NCBI GenBank assembly: GCA_030620115.1
Contig: JAUXFG010000031.1
Location: 1-33,641, forward strand
Direction: 5' to 3'
DNA: 33,641 nt
DNA from: Candidatus Fermentibacterota bacterium
GTDB lineage: Bacteria > JAFGKV01
Position 1 is the stretch's first letter, and every line of letters begins with the position of its first letter. Positions 27,118-33,641 of the stretch are shown here, piece after piece. A program made the translations under genes and the position numbers. The notes under the pieces are model-generated. The model did not search any database. It was given only the letters and a program-made list of their open reading frames with translations, and was not told the origin of the DNA.

Positions 27118-27939
27118 TTGAGGCTTTCCTTGTTTCTTCCTGCTCGAGCTGCTGAACTCTGGCGATATCGTCATCTTGTTCATCAACTGGCCAAGCGCGA
27201 TCTGAAGGCACGATACAAGAAGAGCTTTCTCGGTTTTATCTGGTCTCTGCTCCATCCCTTTCTCATGATGGTCGTGCTCGCTGTTGTGTTTAGTTATGTA
27301 GGCCGGTTCAACGAGGGCATCGATCACTATCCCGCATTTATCCTCTGCGGTTTCCTGCCATGGCTGTACACGGCCACCAGTCTCGCTTCTTCTGTTCGTT
27401 CTGTGGTAGATGCCGGAAATCTCCTGCATAAGGTCGCTTTCCCACGTGAGGTGTTGCCGATTGCGGTGGTGCTCTCCAATCTATTCAACTTTGTGCTTGC
27501 ACTCATACCACTTCTATTCTATCTATTGGTTATCGGTGTAAGACCGGACCTCAAGCTCTTGGTCCTTCCGCTGGCAATGATCATACAGACCATGTTGCTG
27601 GTCGGCCTGGCGTTGTATCTCTCTGCGGCCAATGTCTACGCTCGTGATGTTGGAGTCATCCTCGAGGTGGTTCTGCTCGCCTGGTTTTATCTCTGTCCGG
27701 TGTTCTATCCACCGTCGATGGTGCTCGAGCAGGCGCCCGGATGGTTCGCGGGGAGCTACTTTTTCAATCCTATGGCCGCGCTGATGGTGCTCTATAGAGT
27801 TGCTCTGATGAATGCTTCCACTCCACATCTTGATCTGCGGTTCTACACAGCCGTGGCACTCTGTGCCTCTGGATTCCTCTTGGTCTCCGGATGGGCCTTC
27901 TTCATGTGGCGGCAGAGATATTTCGTGGAAGAACTATGA
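27118..27939 (+). CDS. wzm: Polysaccharide ABC exporter, permease subunit
   Basis: A 273-residue ABC-2 type membrane protein with about six membrane segments (near 45-65, 72-90, 110-140, 145-170, 177-200 and 245-265). The N-terminal cytoplasmic KRDLKARYKKSFLGFIWSLL segment and the YFNP-like FFNPMAALM are family features of Wzm/TagG permeases, which move undecaprenyl-linked polysaccharide across the inner membrane. The start is uncertain: the frame opens with TTG at 27118 without a clear ribosome site. The gene begins 15 bases after the cyclase stop, and its own stop overlaps the wzt start in ATGA. Pairing with an ATPase that carries a C-terminal carbohydrate-binding domain makes O-antigen-type export the likely role. 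Confidence 0.92.
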   Translation: MRLSLFLPARAAELWRYRHLVHQLAKRDLKARYKKSFLGFIWSLLHPFLMMVVLAVVFSYVGRFNEGIDHYPAFILCGFLPWLYTATSLASSVRSVVDAGNLLHKVAFPREVLPIAVVLSNLFNFVLALIPLLFYLLVIGVRPDLKLLVLPLAMIIQTMLLVGLALYLSAANVYARDVGVILEVVLLAWFYLCPVFYPPSMVLEQAPGWFAGSYFFNPMAALMVLYRVALMNASTPHLDLRFYTAVALCASGFLLVSGWAFFMWRQRYFVEEL

Positions 27940-29147
27940 GCTGGAACCTCCTCGTCAGGGGTGCGAGCAAGCGATTCATGGTGTCGCATCATCGGCCCAC
28001 AAGCCTCAGGGAACGTTTTATCCGCCGCCATCCATTTGGTGGGAGGGTTACGGAGCTCTGGGCACTGCGAGATATAGATCTCTGCGTGGCGCCGGGCGAG
28101 ATCTTTGGTGTTCTTGGCGCCAATGGATCCGGGAAGAGCACTCTCCTGCGTTTGGTGGCTGGAGTCATGGAACCCACCAAGGGAGAGGTTACGACAAGTG
28201 GGCGGGTTGGCGCCTTACTTGATCTTGCCGCCGGCTTCCACCCTGAGTTGACCGGGCTGGAAAACATAGAGCTGAATGGAGCATTGCTCGGGATGAGACC
28301 CGAGGAGGTTCGGGAGAGACGGGATGAGATCGTGGCTTTCTCAGATTTGGAGGGATTCATCGATTCGCCGGTGAAGTACTACTCATCCGGTATGCTCATG
28401 AGACTTGGTTTCTCTATATCGATACATCTGGATCCGGATATCCTATTGGTTGATGAGGTCCTCGCGGTGGGCGACGAGTCGTACCAGCGGCGCTGTCTCG
28501 ACCGGATCGATGCACTTCGTGATCAGGGGAAGAGCATTCTTCTCGTGACCCACGACATGCAGCAAGTGCGGCAGATGTGCACCCGTGCGCTCTGGCTGAA
28601 GAGCGGAGAGGCCGCTGCTTCCGGACCAGTAGAGGAGGTGGTGGGGGCCTATCTTGAATTCACTGACCGAACCGATGCGGTTCATGCGGGGGAGGAACAG
28701 GGTGATCGATGGGGAAGCCGGGAGATCGAGATCGTCCAGGTTGAAATGATCGATGGGAATGGGCACGTGAAGGCGGTCTTTTCTACAGGAGATCCATGTG
28801 CTATCAGAATCCACTACAAGGCCCACCATCCCGTGGAATCTCCCGTGGTGGGCTACGCGGTCTTCAGGTCTGACGGACTGCATGTTACCGGACCGAATAC
28901 TCGCACGGGACGATTCCCACTGGGGGCCATATCGGGGACGGGCATTGTTGAGCATAGGGTGGAATCATTGCCCCTGCTCCCCGGCGCCTACTACCTCTCG
29001 GTTGCGATTTACGATCGACACATCAGGCATCCATACGATCACCAAGACAAGCTTCACCGATTTCGCGTGGGCAAGGGAAAAACGCTGGAGAAAGAAGGAA
29101 TTGTCACTTTTCAAGGCATGTGGGATCACATCCGAATGCCGGATTGA
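27936..29147 (+). CDS. wzt: Polysaccharide ABC exporter, ATPase with C-terminal sugar-binding domain
   Basis: A 403-residue ABC ATPase. The nucleotide-binding domain has Walker A GANGSGKS (61-68), the signature variant KYYSSGM (147-153), Walker B DILLVDE (168-174) and H206 in LLVTHD. Residues from about 260 to 395 form a separate beta-rich domain matching the Wzt C-terminal carbohydrate-binding module (FSTGDPCAIRIHY, LLPGAYYLSVAIYD), which in E. coli O8/O9a-type systems recognises the capped end of the glycan before export. That implies the polymer here is terminated at its non-reducing end. The ATG at 27936 overlaps the wzm stop by ATGA, so translation is probably coupled. It is followed by a small lipoprotein gene. 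Confidence 0.95.
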   Translation: MSWNLLVRGASKRFMVSHHRPTSLRERFIRRHPFGGRVTELWALRDIDLCVAPGEIFGVLGANGSGKSTLLRLVAGVMEPTKGEVTTSGRVGALLDLAAGFHPELTGLENIELNGALLGMRPEEVRERRDEIVAFSDLEGFIDSPVKYYSSGMLMRLGFSISIHLDPDILLVDEVLAVGDESYQRRCLDRIDALRDQGKSILLVTHDMQQVRQMCTRALWLKSGEAAASGPVEEVVGAYLEFTDRTDAVHAGEEQGDRWGSREIEIVQVEMIDGNGHVKAVFSTGDPCAIRIHYKAHHPVESPVVGYAVFRSDGLHVTGPNTRTGRFPLGAISGTGIVEHRVESLPLLPGAYYLSVAIYDRHIRHPYDHQDKLHRFRVGKGKTLEKEGIVTFQGMWDHIRMPD

Positions 29148-29177
29148 TGCCATGTTGCACGGAACAAGGGGGTCCAT

Positions 29178-29609
29178 ATGGAATTCATCATCATGCGGTC
29201 AATTGCCGCCCTGGCAGGTGTGCTTGTGCTCTCCTGTGCCTCTGCCGGCTCCCAAACGGCGGCTTGGATTTCGCCGCGGGGGACTGAACAGATCCCGGTT
29301 GTGCGAATTGAGAGCGCCGAACCAAATGCCGAAGTGGTGATGACAACGGAGATTTCCAATATCGACGTTCCGACCATCAGGCAGGAGTTCAGCAGTTACG
29401 GGAGAATGGTTCTCACGGTTTGGATACGAAATTCGGGGCGTTCTCCGCAGATGGCCGATGTGAAAGCGAAGTTCTTCGACCGAGACGGCAGGATGTTGGA
29501 AGCCACCGGTGATTGGGATCAGGTCTTTCTCCAACCAGGTGAGGCAACACAGATCAATCTTCTTTGCGGAGAAGAAGGCGCCGCGACCTTCAAGGTCCTG
29601 CTTCGTTGA
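29178..29609 (+). CDS. Small lipoprotein, YcfL/DUF1425-like
   Basis: A 143-residue protein with an N-terminal signal peptide ending in a lipobox-like VLSC (C20), so probably a lipoprotein. The mature part is a single beta-sandwich-like domain: MVLTVWIRNSGRS, VKAKFFDRDGRML and LQPGEATQINL. The layout 'rNts...F.DadG...L.PgE' recalls YcfL-type lipoproteins; that link is from memory and tentative. AAGGGGG five bases upstream supports the ATG at 29178, although the ATG at 29193 would also give a signal peptide. It begins 30 bases after wzt on the same strand and is probably the last gene of the polysaccharide operon. Confidence 0.7.
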   Translation: MEFIIMRSIAALAGVLVLSCASAGSQTAAWISPRGTEQIPVVRIESAEPNAEVVMTTEISNIDVPTIRQEFSSYGRMVLTVWIRNSGRSPQMADVKAKFFDRDGRMLEATGDWDQVFLQPGEATQINLLCGEEGAATFKVLLR

Positions 29610-29614
29610 GGAGA

Positions 29615-29635
29615 GGGGGGTCGATCCGGCCCCCC
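29615..29635 (+). terminator. GC-rich hairpin after the polysaccharide operon
   Basis: Six G-C pairs plus two more (GGGGGGTC / GGCCCCCC with one G-T pair) around a five-base loop, starting six bases after the lipoprotein stop. No T-run follows, so terminator function is uncertain. Confidence 0.45.
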
Positions 29636-29649
29636 ATGGCGAAGCGGCG

Positions 29650-29681
29650 GATCAGTTCCGCAGGGAGCCGCGGAACTGATC
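29650..29681. repeat. Perfect 12-bp stem hairpin
   Basis: GATCAGTTCCGC, an eight-base loop, then its exact complement GCGGAACTGATC. No T-run on either side. It may be part of a dispersed repeat or a backup transcript end. Confidence 0.7.
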
Positions 29682-29752
29682 GAAGGAGCTTGGTGGGAAG
29701 TCCGGGTCATCCTCTCTTGCGCGTTTCGAGGCCGAATCCTCTCTCTGGCCTT

Positions 29753-29925
29753 TGGGTTCGCGCAAGAATAGGCTACATCGAGAGTCCCGCGTACTGCGCG
29801 GGATTCGCAGTTATGGCGTACATATTTGCCGCAGATTTGGTCTCCCCCATGTAGGGGCACGGCATGCCGTGCCCTCCGGCTTGTCACGGCGCAGTCAAAC
29901 GTAGACGGGAGGCGTAGTCCCGCCG
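29753..29925. repeat. GGGTTCGC...GGTCTCCCC...CGTAGTCC repeat, copy B
   Basis: Shares ordered blocks with copy A at 21399-21534 (GGGTTCGC, AATAGG, TTCGCA, ATTTGCCG, GGTCTCCCC, GTAGACGGGAGGCGTAGTCC). It is longer because of an inserted CCCGCG...CGCGGG hairpin near 29790 and a GCACGGCATGCCGTGC palindrome near 29860. Confidence 0.65.
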
Positions 29926-29960
29926 ACGGCAGGATAGAGATGAGATGTTAGAATGTGAAG

Positions 29961-30314
29961 TTATTCCTGCGCGAACTCCTTAGGGGCTCTGTGTCCCAGA
30001 TAGGACACCAGCAGGTGGAGCACCCACATGCTTCCTGCCTGATATGGCTTGCCATTCAGAACGAAGAGTGCCACGCCGCCCCATAGAAAGACATGAAGAG
30101 AGATCCAGTGTAGAATGCGGGAGAGGCTCCCGTGTCCGGCAAGAATCGTACTTGCTCCCTGGGAGAGCGTGCCGACAAGATAGATACCCATTTGCGCGAT
30201 GAGGGGGTATGCACCCACTGCGTGTGCCCAGGGGGGAAATGGCACCACGGTGTGGTGCAGTATCATACATGCGGCGAAAAGCAAGGCGAGGATTATGGCT
30301 CGTCCCTTCAACAT
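29961..30314 (-). CDS. Small integral membrane protein of unknown function
   Basis: A 117-residue protein with about four hydrophobic segments: ALLFAACMILHHTVV near 10-25, a Gly/Tyr-rich one near 35-55, LHWISLHVFLWGGVALFVL near 70-90 and a shorter one near 98-108. It is His- and Trp-rich within or beside membrane helices, which is seen in some haem- or quinone-linked proteins but is no proof. The frame is open upstream to 30680, but that extension reads antisense through the tRNA gene, so a start at the ATG at 30314 is preferred; no good ribosome site precedes it. Its neighbours are repeats and a tRNA, so context gives no function. I do not recognise the family. Confidence 0.55.
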   Translation of the reverse strand: MLKGRAIILALLFAACMILHHTVVPFPPWAHAVGAYPLIAQMGIYLVGTLSQGASTILAGHGSLSRILHWISLHVFLWGGVALFVLNGKPYQAGSMWVLHLLVSYLGHRAPKEFAQE

Positions 30315-30396
30315 GGGAGGATGATGCCTTGGGGATGCCTGTGCGCCGTGCTGACGTTCCGATCGGAACCGACCCCACATCTGTAGAAGGGCGGTC

Positions 30397-30425
30397 TTGA
30401 CCCCACAGCCGGCATTCCGTAATCT
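30397..30425 (+). promoter_or_regulatory. Possible promoter of tRNA-Leu
   Basis: TTGACC at 30397-30402, a 17-base spacer, then TAATCT at 30420-30425. The -10 box is weak (three of six). It lies about 40 bases before the tRNA. Confidence 0.35.
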
Positions 30426-30465
30426 TCCCACCTTCCTGTGCAGGATTTTCCTAGAAAAGATGCTC

Positions 30466-30552
30466 GCCGGAGTGGTGAAATTGGTAGACGCGCCGGACTC
30501 AAAATCCGGTGGCCTTCGGGCCGTGTGGGTTCGAGTCCCACCTCCGGCACCA
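30466..30552 (+). tRNA. tRNA-Leu (CAA anticodon)
   Basis: The acceptor stem GCCGGAG (30466-30472) pairs with CTCCGGC (30542-30548), followed by discriminator A and an encoded CCA. The anticodon stem CCGGA/TCCGG encloses the loop CTCAAAA, with anticodon CAA at 30500-30502, reading UUG leucine codons. A long variable arm (TGGCCTTCGGGCCGT) marks a class II tRNA, and GGTTCGAGTCC is the T arm. It is complete at 87 bases. Confidence 0.96.
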
Positions 30553-30615
30553 GATTCTTGTGTCCCCTCTTCAATCGGTTGGTTCGCATCAGCTACCGCC
30601 TCTATCATGCCATCG

Positions 30616-30663
30616 CCCGGACTTCTCACCGGCTTCGCTTCGTAAGCCGGTGAGAAGTCCGGG
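30616..30663. repeat. Perfect 20-bp stem hairpin of the GTGAGAAGTCCGGG family
   Basis: CCCGGACTTCTCACCGGCTT pairs perfectly with 30644-30663 around an eight-base loop. Each arm contains the GGTGAGAAGTYCGGG word that recurs singly at 6196, 21568, 29692 and 33588. It may terminate the tRNA transcript, though no T-run follows. Confidence 0.8.
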
Positions 30664-30846
30664 ATAGCTCTCGCCTTCATCAGACATCCAGATCATCCTG
30701 ACTGAGGACATCGGCGCTCGCAATCATTGTGGCAGTGACATAAGGCAGGAGATCCGAATCCGTCAAGATCGGAACCACCAATGCCTGGCCAGCAGCCATG
30801 AACCATGAAGAAGAGACCGCAAGGGAAGCGACGGAATGTATCCGGA

Positions 30847-30945
30847 TTTTGGGATGTTTCAGGACAGGCCCTTCGACTGAATCCAGGACAGGCCAAGAAG
30901 TGGTTTACACTCTCGGAATCCTCCTCACAATGACTGGGGCCGGGG
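30847..30945. repeat. Leader part of the composite repeat
   Basis: The sequence 'gggatgtttcagga.aggcc...ctcggaa.cctcct..caatgact' here matches about 536-600 in order and orientation. An inserted 'cccttcgac...caggacaggcc' stretch also resembles the repeat near 6145-6171. Confidence 0.6.
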
Positions 30946-31196
30946 GTCATCGCGAGCGACAGCGCGGCGATCTCAATGGGCGGATGAGATTGTTTCGTGT
31001 CGCTACACTCCTCACAATGACTGGGGGCGTGGGTCATCGCGAGCGACAGCGCGGCGATCTCAATGGGCGGATGAGATTGCTTCGTCGCTATACTCCTCGC
31101 AATGACAGGTGGAGGAGCTGGTCACAGCGAGCAACAGCGCGGCGATCTCAATGATCAGATGAGATTGTTTCGTGTCGCTACACTCCTCGTAATGAC
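30946..31196. repeat. Three tandem copies of the 74-76 bp palindromic repeat
   Basis: Copies at 30946-31021, 31033-31106 and 31121-31196, spaced at about 87-88 bases. Each begins GTCATCGCGAG or a variant and ends CTC(G/A)(C/T)AATGAC. The third is the most diverged (GTCACAGCGAGCAACAG). Copy 1 of the family is at 614-687. Open frames read through these copies are spurious. Confidence 0.85.
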
Positions 31197-31913
31197 TGGG
31201 GGTGATGCCACGGTTCCGGACTCTCTCCACGGGATTCTGTATTCCCAATCTTGAGCTGTTATTGAGTAGTCCTGTCGAGATAGGGAAGAGGGCGTCGGCT
31301 GCGCAGGCGACCTGCAGGGAATCCTCGTGAATTCTATGAAGGGCAATGCTGGACGTAGAAACGCGGAGAATGCCTCTTTGAGCGCAGCAGAAATGGTTGC
31401 CAGGGTTGAGTATCCAAGGTTGAGATGTTTGGATTCCCGCACCTGGTTGAAGATGCACCTTGATCGGAGACATAACTGCGGTGACTGCATTGTACACAAA
31501 GGAGAAAGGGGCCATTGCTTCGTGAGTTACATGAGGTATTGATGGCGCATAGTTTCTCGTCAAGCCGAATTCCCAGGATAAAGCTCAACATCAGGTCATC
31601 AATGGATGGATGATCCATTGGAAGCGGCTCACTGCGGGGAATAGTACCATGGTTGAGGAATCCAGTGATGGAAGAGGAATGGGCATAACTCAACCCCTGG
31701 GACAAGAAAGGCCCCGGGTGATGTGTCTTGGACAATACCTTGAATACGAAAGATCCTGTCAGGTAAGGATGTTTGCGCGGTGTGTTGAGGCAAATCGGGA
31801 GGAATAGAAATAGAGATCTCACGGGGGTCATGTGGGTGGTTTGAGAAGTTGGAGTTGAGTTTATGAGCGCAGTTTCATAATCTCTCAAGGCTACTCAACC
31901 AAAGGAGTTGATT
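31197..31913. other. 700-base interval without a recognisable gene
   Basis: Open frames on both strands are short or have unstructured, Ser/His/Pro-rich translations and no ribosome sites. I see no repeat of the families above here. The last 55 bases form the leader of the AAA+ gene with an inverted repeat and a good ribosome site. It could hold a decayed gene or an untranslated RNA; nothing in the sequence proves either. Confidence 0.5.
31861..31880. promoter_or_regulatory. Inverted repeat before the AAA+ gene
   Basis: TTATGA, eight bases, TCATAA, placed about 20 bases before the ribosome site of the next gene. It could be an operator, but a six-base arm is short enough to arise by chance. 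Confidence 0.3.
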
Positions 31914-33587
31914 ATGATCATTCGTGCGCTGGGATTCCATTCTCGCTTACAGGGAGAAGCGCCGATACGGACTTTGATCGATCTTGGCCGTTTCTGTTCT
32001 CAGCAGGGAGTAGAGCCTGAGCAGCTCCCCATGATTTATCTGGTGGAAGCGGAGCAGCTTCCCCTGTTTCGGGATCTCCATTGCATAGTGGATCGTGGGA
32101 TCAAGAACAAACACAAGGGGCTTTCGACTTACCTGCTCGGCTTGCGTCCGGAAATTATTCCACTCATAGATGGCAATTACGGGTCATCGAAGCAGCTGAG
32201 CAGGAGTATCCGTTCTCTTCTCGCGAAAGCCACGGAGAGGCAAGACGAGAAGCCCTACATCGTGGGAGCAAAAGCCGCCATCTTCGAGCATCTTTGGGAA
32301 GCAGCTGAGGAGAAAGACGCCGAAACCTACTCACCCAGGAGAGCGATGAGGGTGGGAGTGCCGGGATCCGGGGAGATGCGGGAAGGGCTCTTGCCTACAG
32401 ATATGTTTCCACAGGTGTCACATGCGCCTACGAACCGCTATGTGGGTATGTCCATGGAAGCACAGCTTGTTCGTCGGCTTGTGATCCACGCCTCACATAG
32501 TGATGATCCTGTACTCATTCTTGGTGAACCAGGGACCGGTAAGGAGGTCATCGCCAGAATGATTCATGCCTTGAGTCCCGGGGCCGGGCATGTCTTCTTG
32601 GCGGTGAACTGCAGCGGGCTGCAGGAGGAAGACGCGGAGGCTGAGCTCTTCGGACGCGAAGCAGGCCGCCAGTTCTCATCTCGGGCGGGTTTTTGGGCCA
32701 TGGCTGCAGATGGAACCCTTTTTCTAGATGGGATTGGAGATCTCTGCCCACGGGTCCAGAAGATGATCCTGCAAGTGCTCCAAAAGGGTAGGATCCGGCC
32801 GGTGGGATCCAGCGAGGAGATTGAGGTCCACCCGCATGTCATTGCCGCACACCACCATGAACTGTGGCCCATGGTACGCACAGGAACATTCGATAGAGCG
32901 CTATTCGACCTCGTGCGGACGGTACTCATTCGTGTTCCTGCGCTGAGAGATGATCCATCTGATATCGACGTGTTGGCGGAGTTCTTTTGGAAGCAGATGT
33001 TCGGCGAACAGGGTGCCGTGCTTACGCAGAGCACCTTGGAGGCGCTGAAGGAGCATTATTGGCCGGGGAACGGGCGAGAGCTCCGCACGGTTCTGGCGCA
33101 TCTTGGGATGTTCTACCCGGGGCGCGATCCATTGCCGGGGCGCCTCGATCTTGTGCGCAAATACCTCGGCGTCCCGCGGGGCATGGCGAAGGGTCTGGAA
33201 TCGGAGAAGGCCGGAGAGAGATTTCCGGGTCATTGGCTCCGGCATCTCATCCAGGCTTCTGAAATAGTCGAGTCCATCGAGACGGCAGTGGCGCCGGTCA
33301 TGAAGGCTTCTATCAGTGATGAGGATGTCCAACAAGCAGCCACGGCATCGCTGAGTCGACGTGTGCTGGAACTCGATCTCCTCTGTCGCAGGCCTCTATG
33401 GTTTCCGGGCGATCATGTGTTTGTCCTCATCCACGCGTTCTTGGGGAAGTTGAAATACTTCCTGGGCCTCGCAGAGGTCAGTTTCGACAGGTCGCGGAAC
33501 TACTGGAAAGAAGATGTCGAAGCACTGATCACACAGGCCACATCGATGCTCCAGGAGGAAATCGACCACGTGCTAGGCGAACTATAG
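31914..33587 (+). CDS. Sigma-54-activator-like AAA+ protein with degenerate motifs and no DNA-binding domain
   Basis: A 557-residue protein. The middle (about 175-400) is clearly the AAA+ domain of bacterial enhancer-binding proteins: Walker A GEPGTGKE at 204-211, 'VNCSGL', 'ELFGRE', GTLFLDGIGDL and the sensor II segment WPGNGREL at 383-390. Key residues are altered. The GAFTGA loop that touches sigma-54 reads GRQFSS (251-256), the Walker B Glu is Gly (D272-G273), and the arginine-finger segment is rewritten (FDRALFDLVR). The N-terminal 170 residues match no receiver, GAF or PAS domain I know. The C-terminal 150 residues are helical and lack a Fis-type helix-turn-helix. AAAGGAG at 31901-31907, six bases before the ATG, fixes the start. 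It probably binds ATP without normal hydrolysis; transcription activation through sigma-54 is unlikely. Confidence 0.85.
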   Translation: MIIRALGFHSRLQGEAPIRTLIDLGRFCSQQGVEPEQLPMIYLVEAEQLPLFRDLHCIVDRGIKNKHKGLSTYLLGLRPEIIPLIDGNYGSSKQLSRSIRSLLAKATERQDEKPYIVGAKAAIFEHLWEAAEEKDAETYSPRRAMRVGVPGSGEMREGLLPTDMFPQVSHAPTNRYVGMSMEAQLVRRLVIHASHSDDPVLILGEPGTGKEVIARMIHALSPGAGHVFLAVNCSGLQEEDAEAELFGREAGRQFSSRAGFWAMAADGTLFLDGIGDLCPRVQKMILQVLQKGRIRPVGSSEEIEVHPHVIAAHHHELWPMVRTGTFDRALFDLVRTVLIRVPALRDDPSDIDVLAEFFWKQMFGEQGAVLTQSTLEALKEHYWPGNGRELRTVLAHLGMFYPGRDPLPGRLDLVRKYLGVPRGMAKGLESEKAGERFPGHWLRHLIQASEIVESIETAVAPVMKASISDEDVQQAATASLSRRVLELDLLCRRPLWFPGDHVFVLIHAFLGKLKYFLGLAEVSFDRSRNYWKEDVEALITQATSMLQEEIDHVLGEL

Positions 33588-33602
33588 CCCGAACTTCTCA
33601 CC
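33588..33602 (-). repeat. GGTGAGAAGTTCGGG word after the AAA+ gene
   Basis: Read on the minus strand this is GGTGAGAAGTTCGGG, identical to 21568-21582, starting at the base after the AAA+ stop codon. The window ends 39 bases later without another gene. Confidence 0.6.
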
Positions 33603-33641
33603 AACCTTCGTTGCGAAACGGCCGAGATGGTGTTGCCTGCA

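Larger units (their letters stand above)
29610..29960. other. Gene-free, hairpin- and repeat-rich interval
   Basis: This stretch between the operon end and the minus-strand membrane gene holds the G6/C6 hairpin, a 12-bp-stem hairpin, a GGTGGGAAGTCCGGG word (29692-29706) and repeat copy B (29753-29925). The open frames across it have no start signals and overlap the repeats; I see no gene. Confidence 0.6.

Noticed and set aside
30315-30680. N-terminal extension of the small membrane protein
   Set aside because: It would read antisense through the complete tRNA-Leu gene and one arm of the 20-bp hairpin; composition changes sharply at the ATG at 30314.
30946-31196. CRISPR array
   Set aside because: Repeats are 74-76 bp and self-complementary, with only 11-14 bases between them, and there are no cas genes.
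31060-31563. Minus-strand open frame of 167 codons across the tandem repeats
   Set aside because: Its C-terminal part (CHCEEYSDEAIS) is the translation of the palindromic repeat itself, a known source of false genes; there is no ribosome site.
31334-31888. Minus-strand open frame of 184 codons
   Set aside because: Unstructured Ser/His/Pro-rich composition, no start signal, no conserved-looking motif.
31914-33587. Calling the AAA+ protein a sigma-54 transcriptional activator
   Set aside because: GAFTGA, the Walker B Glu and the helix-turn-helix are all missing.

Overview
The window looks like chromosomal DNA from an uncultivated, anaerobic, Gram-negative-type (diderm) bacterium. A tungsten-type aldehyde:ferredoxin oxidoreductase points to anaerobic life. 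A FadL-type outer-membrane protein, an O-polysaccharide ABC exporter and lipoprotein-like genes point to an outer membrane. Secreted FG-GAP/fibronectin-type proteins and many small intergenic repeats recall lineages of the FCB superphylum and neighbouring candidate phyla. That placement is an inference and is weak; no rRNA gene is present to settle it.

Layout. 1-4178 (all minus strand): an aldehyde/alcohol redox cluster of AOR (partial), iron-dependent alcohol dehydrogenase, an atypical SDR and an unrecognised 411-residue protein. 4179-6363: repeats and a decayed insertion sequence with a frameshifted transposase. 6364-13807 (plus): a 1348-residue SNF2-type ATPase carrying nine N-terminal modules of about 75 residues, overlapping by ATGA a damaged secreted-type protein that is split over two frames. 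A perfect 36-bp palindrome, made of two copies of the IS end sequence, closes this block at 13829-13864. 13944-21380: housekeeping and envelope genes, namely a FadL-type porin with its own promoter, trpS (minus), a putative lipoprotein, aroQ and valS.

21647-29609 (plus): a compact polysaccharide operon. gmd, rmd and manC make GDP-D-rhamnose, wzm and wzt export a polymer, and a sensor kinase plus a response-regulator diguanylate cyclase sit between the sugar genes and the exporter. A small lipoprotein gene ends it. The order resembles the A-band (common polysaccharide antigen) locus of Pseudomonas aeruginosa, apart from the inserted signalling pair. No glycosyltransferase gene is in view.

29610-33641: a repeat-rich stretch with a small membrane protein (minus), tRNA-Leu(CAA), three tandem copies of a 74-76 bp palindromic repeat and a 20-bp-stem hairpin. 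It ends with a sigma-54-activator-like AAA+ protein that has lost the GAFTGA loop, the Walker B glutamate and the DNA-binding domain.

The most unusual items are the modular SNF2 protein with its IS-end-flanked neighbourhood, the degenerate AAA+ protein, and the kinase/cyclase pair embedded in the D-rhamnan operon.
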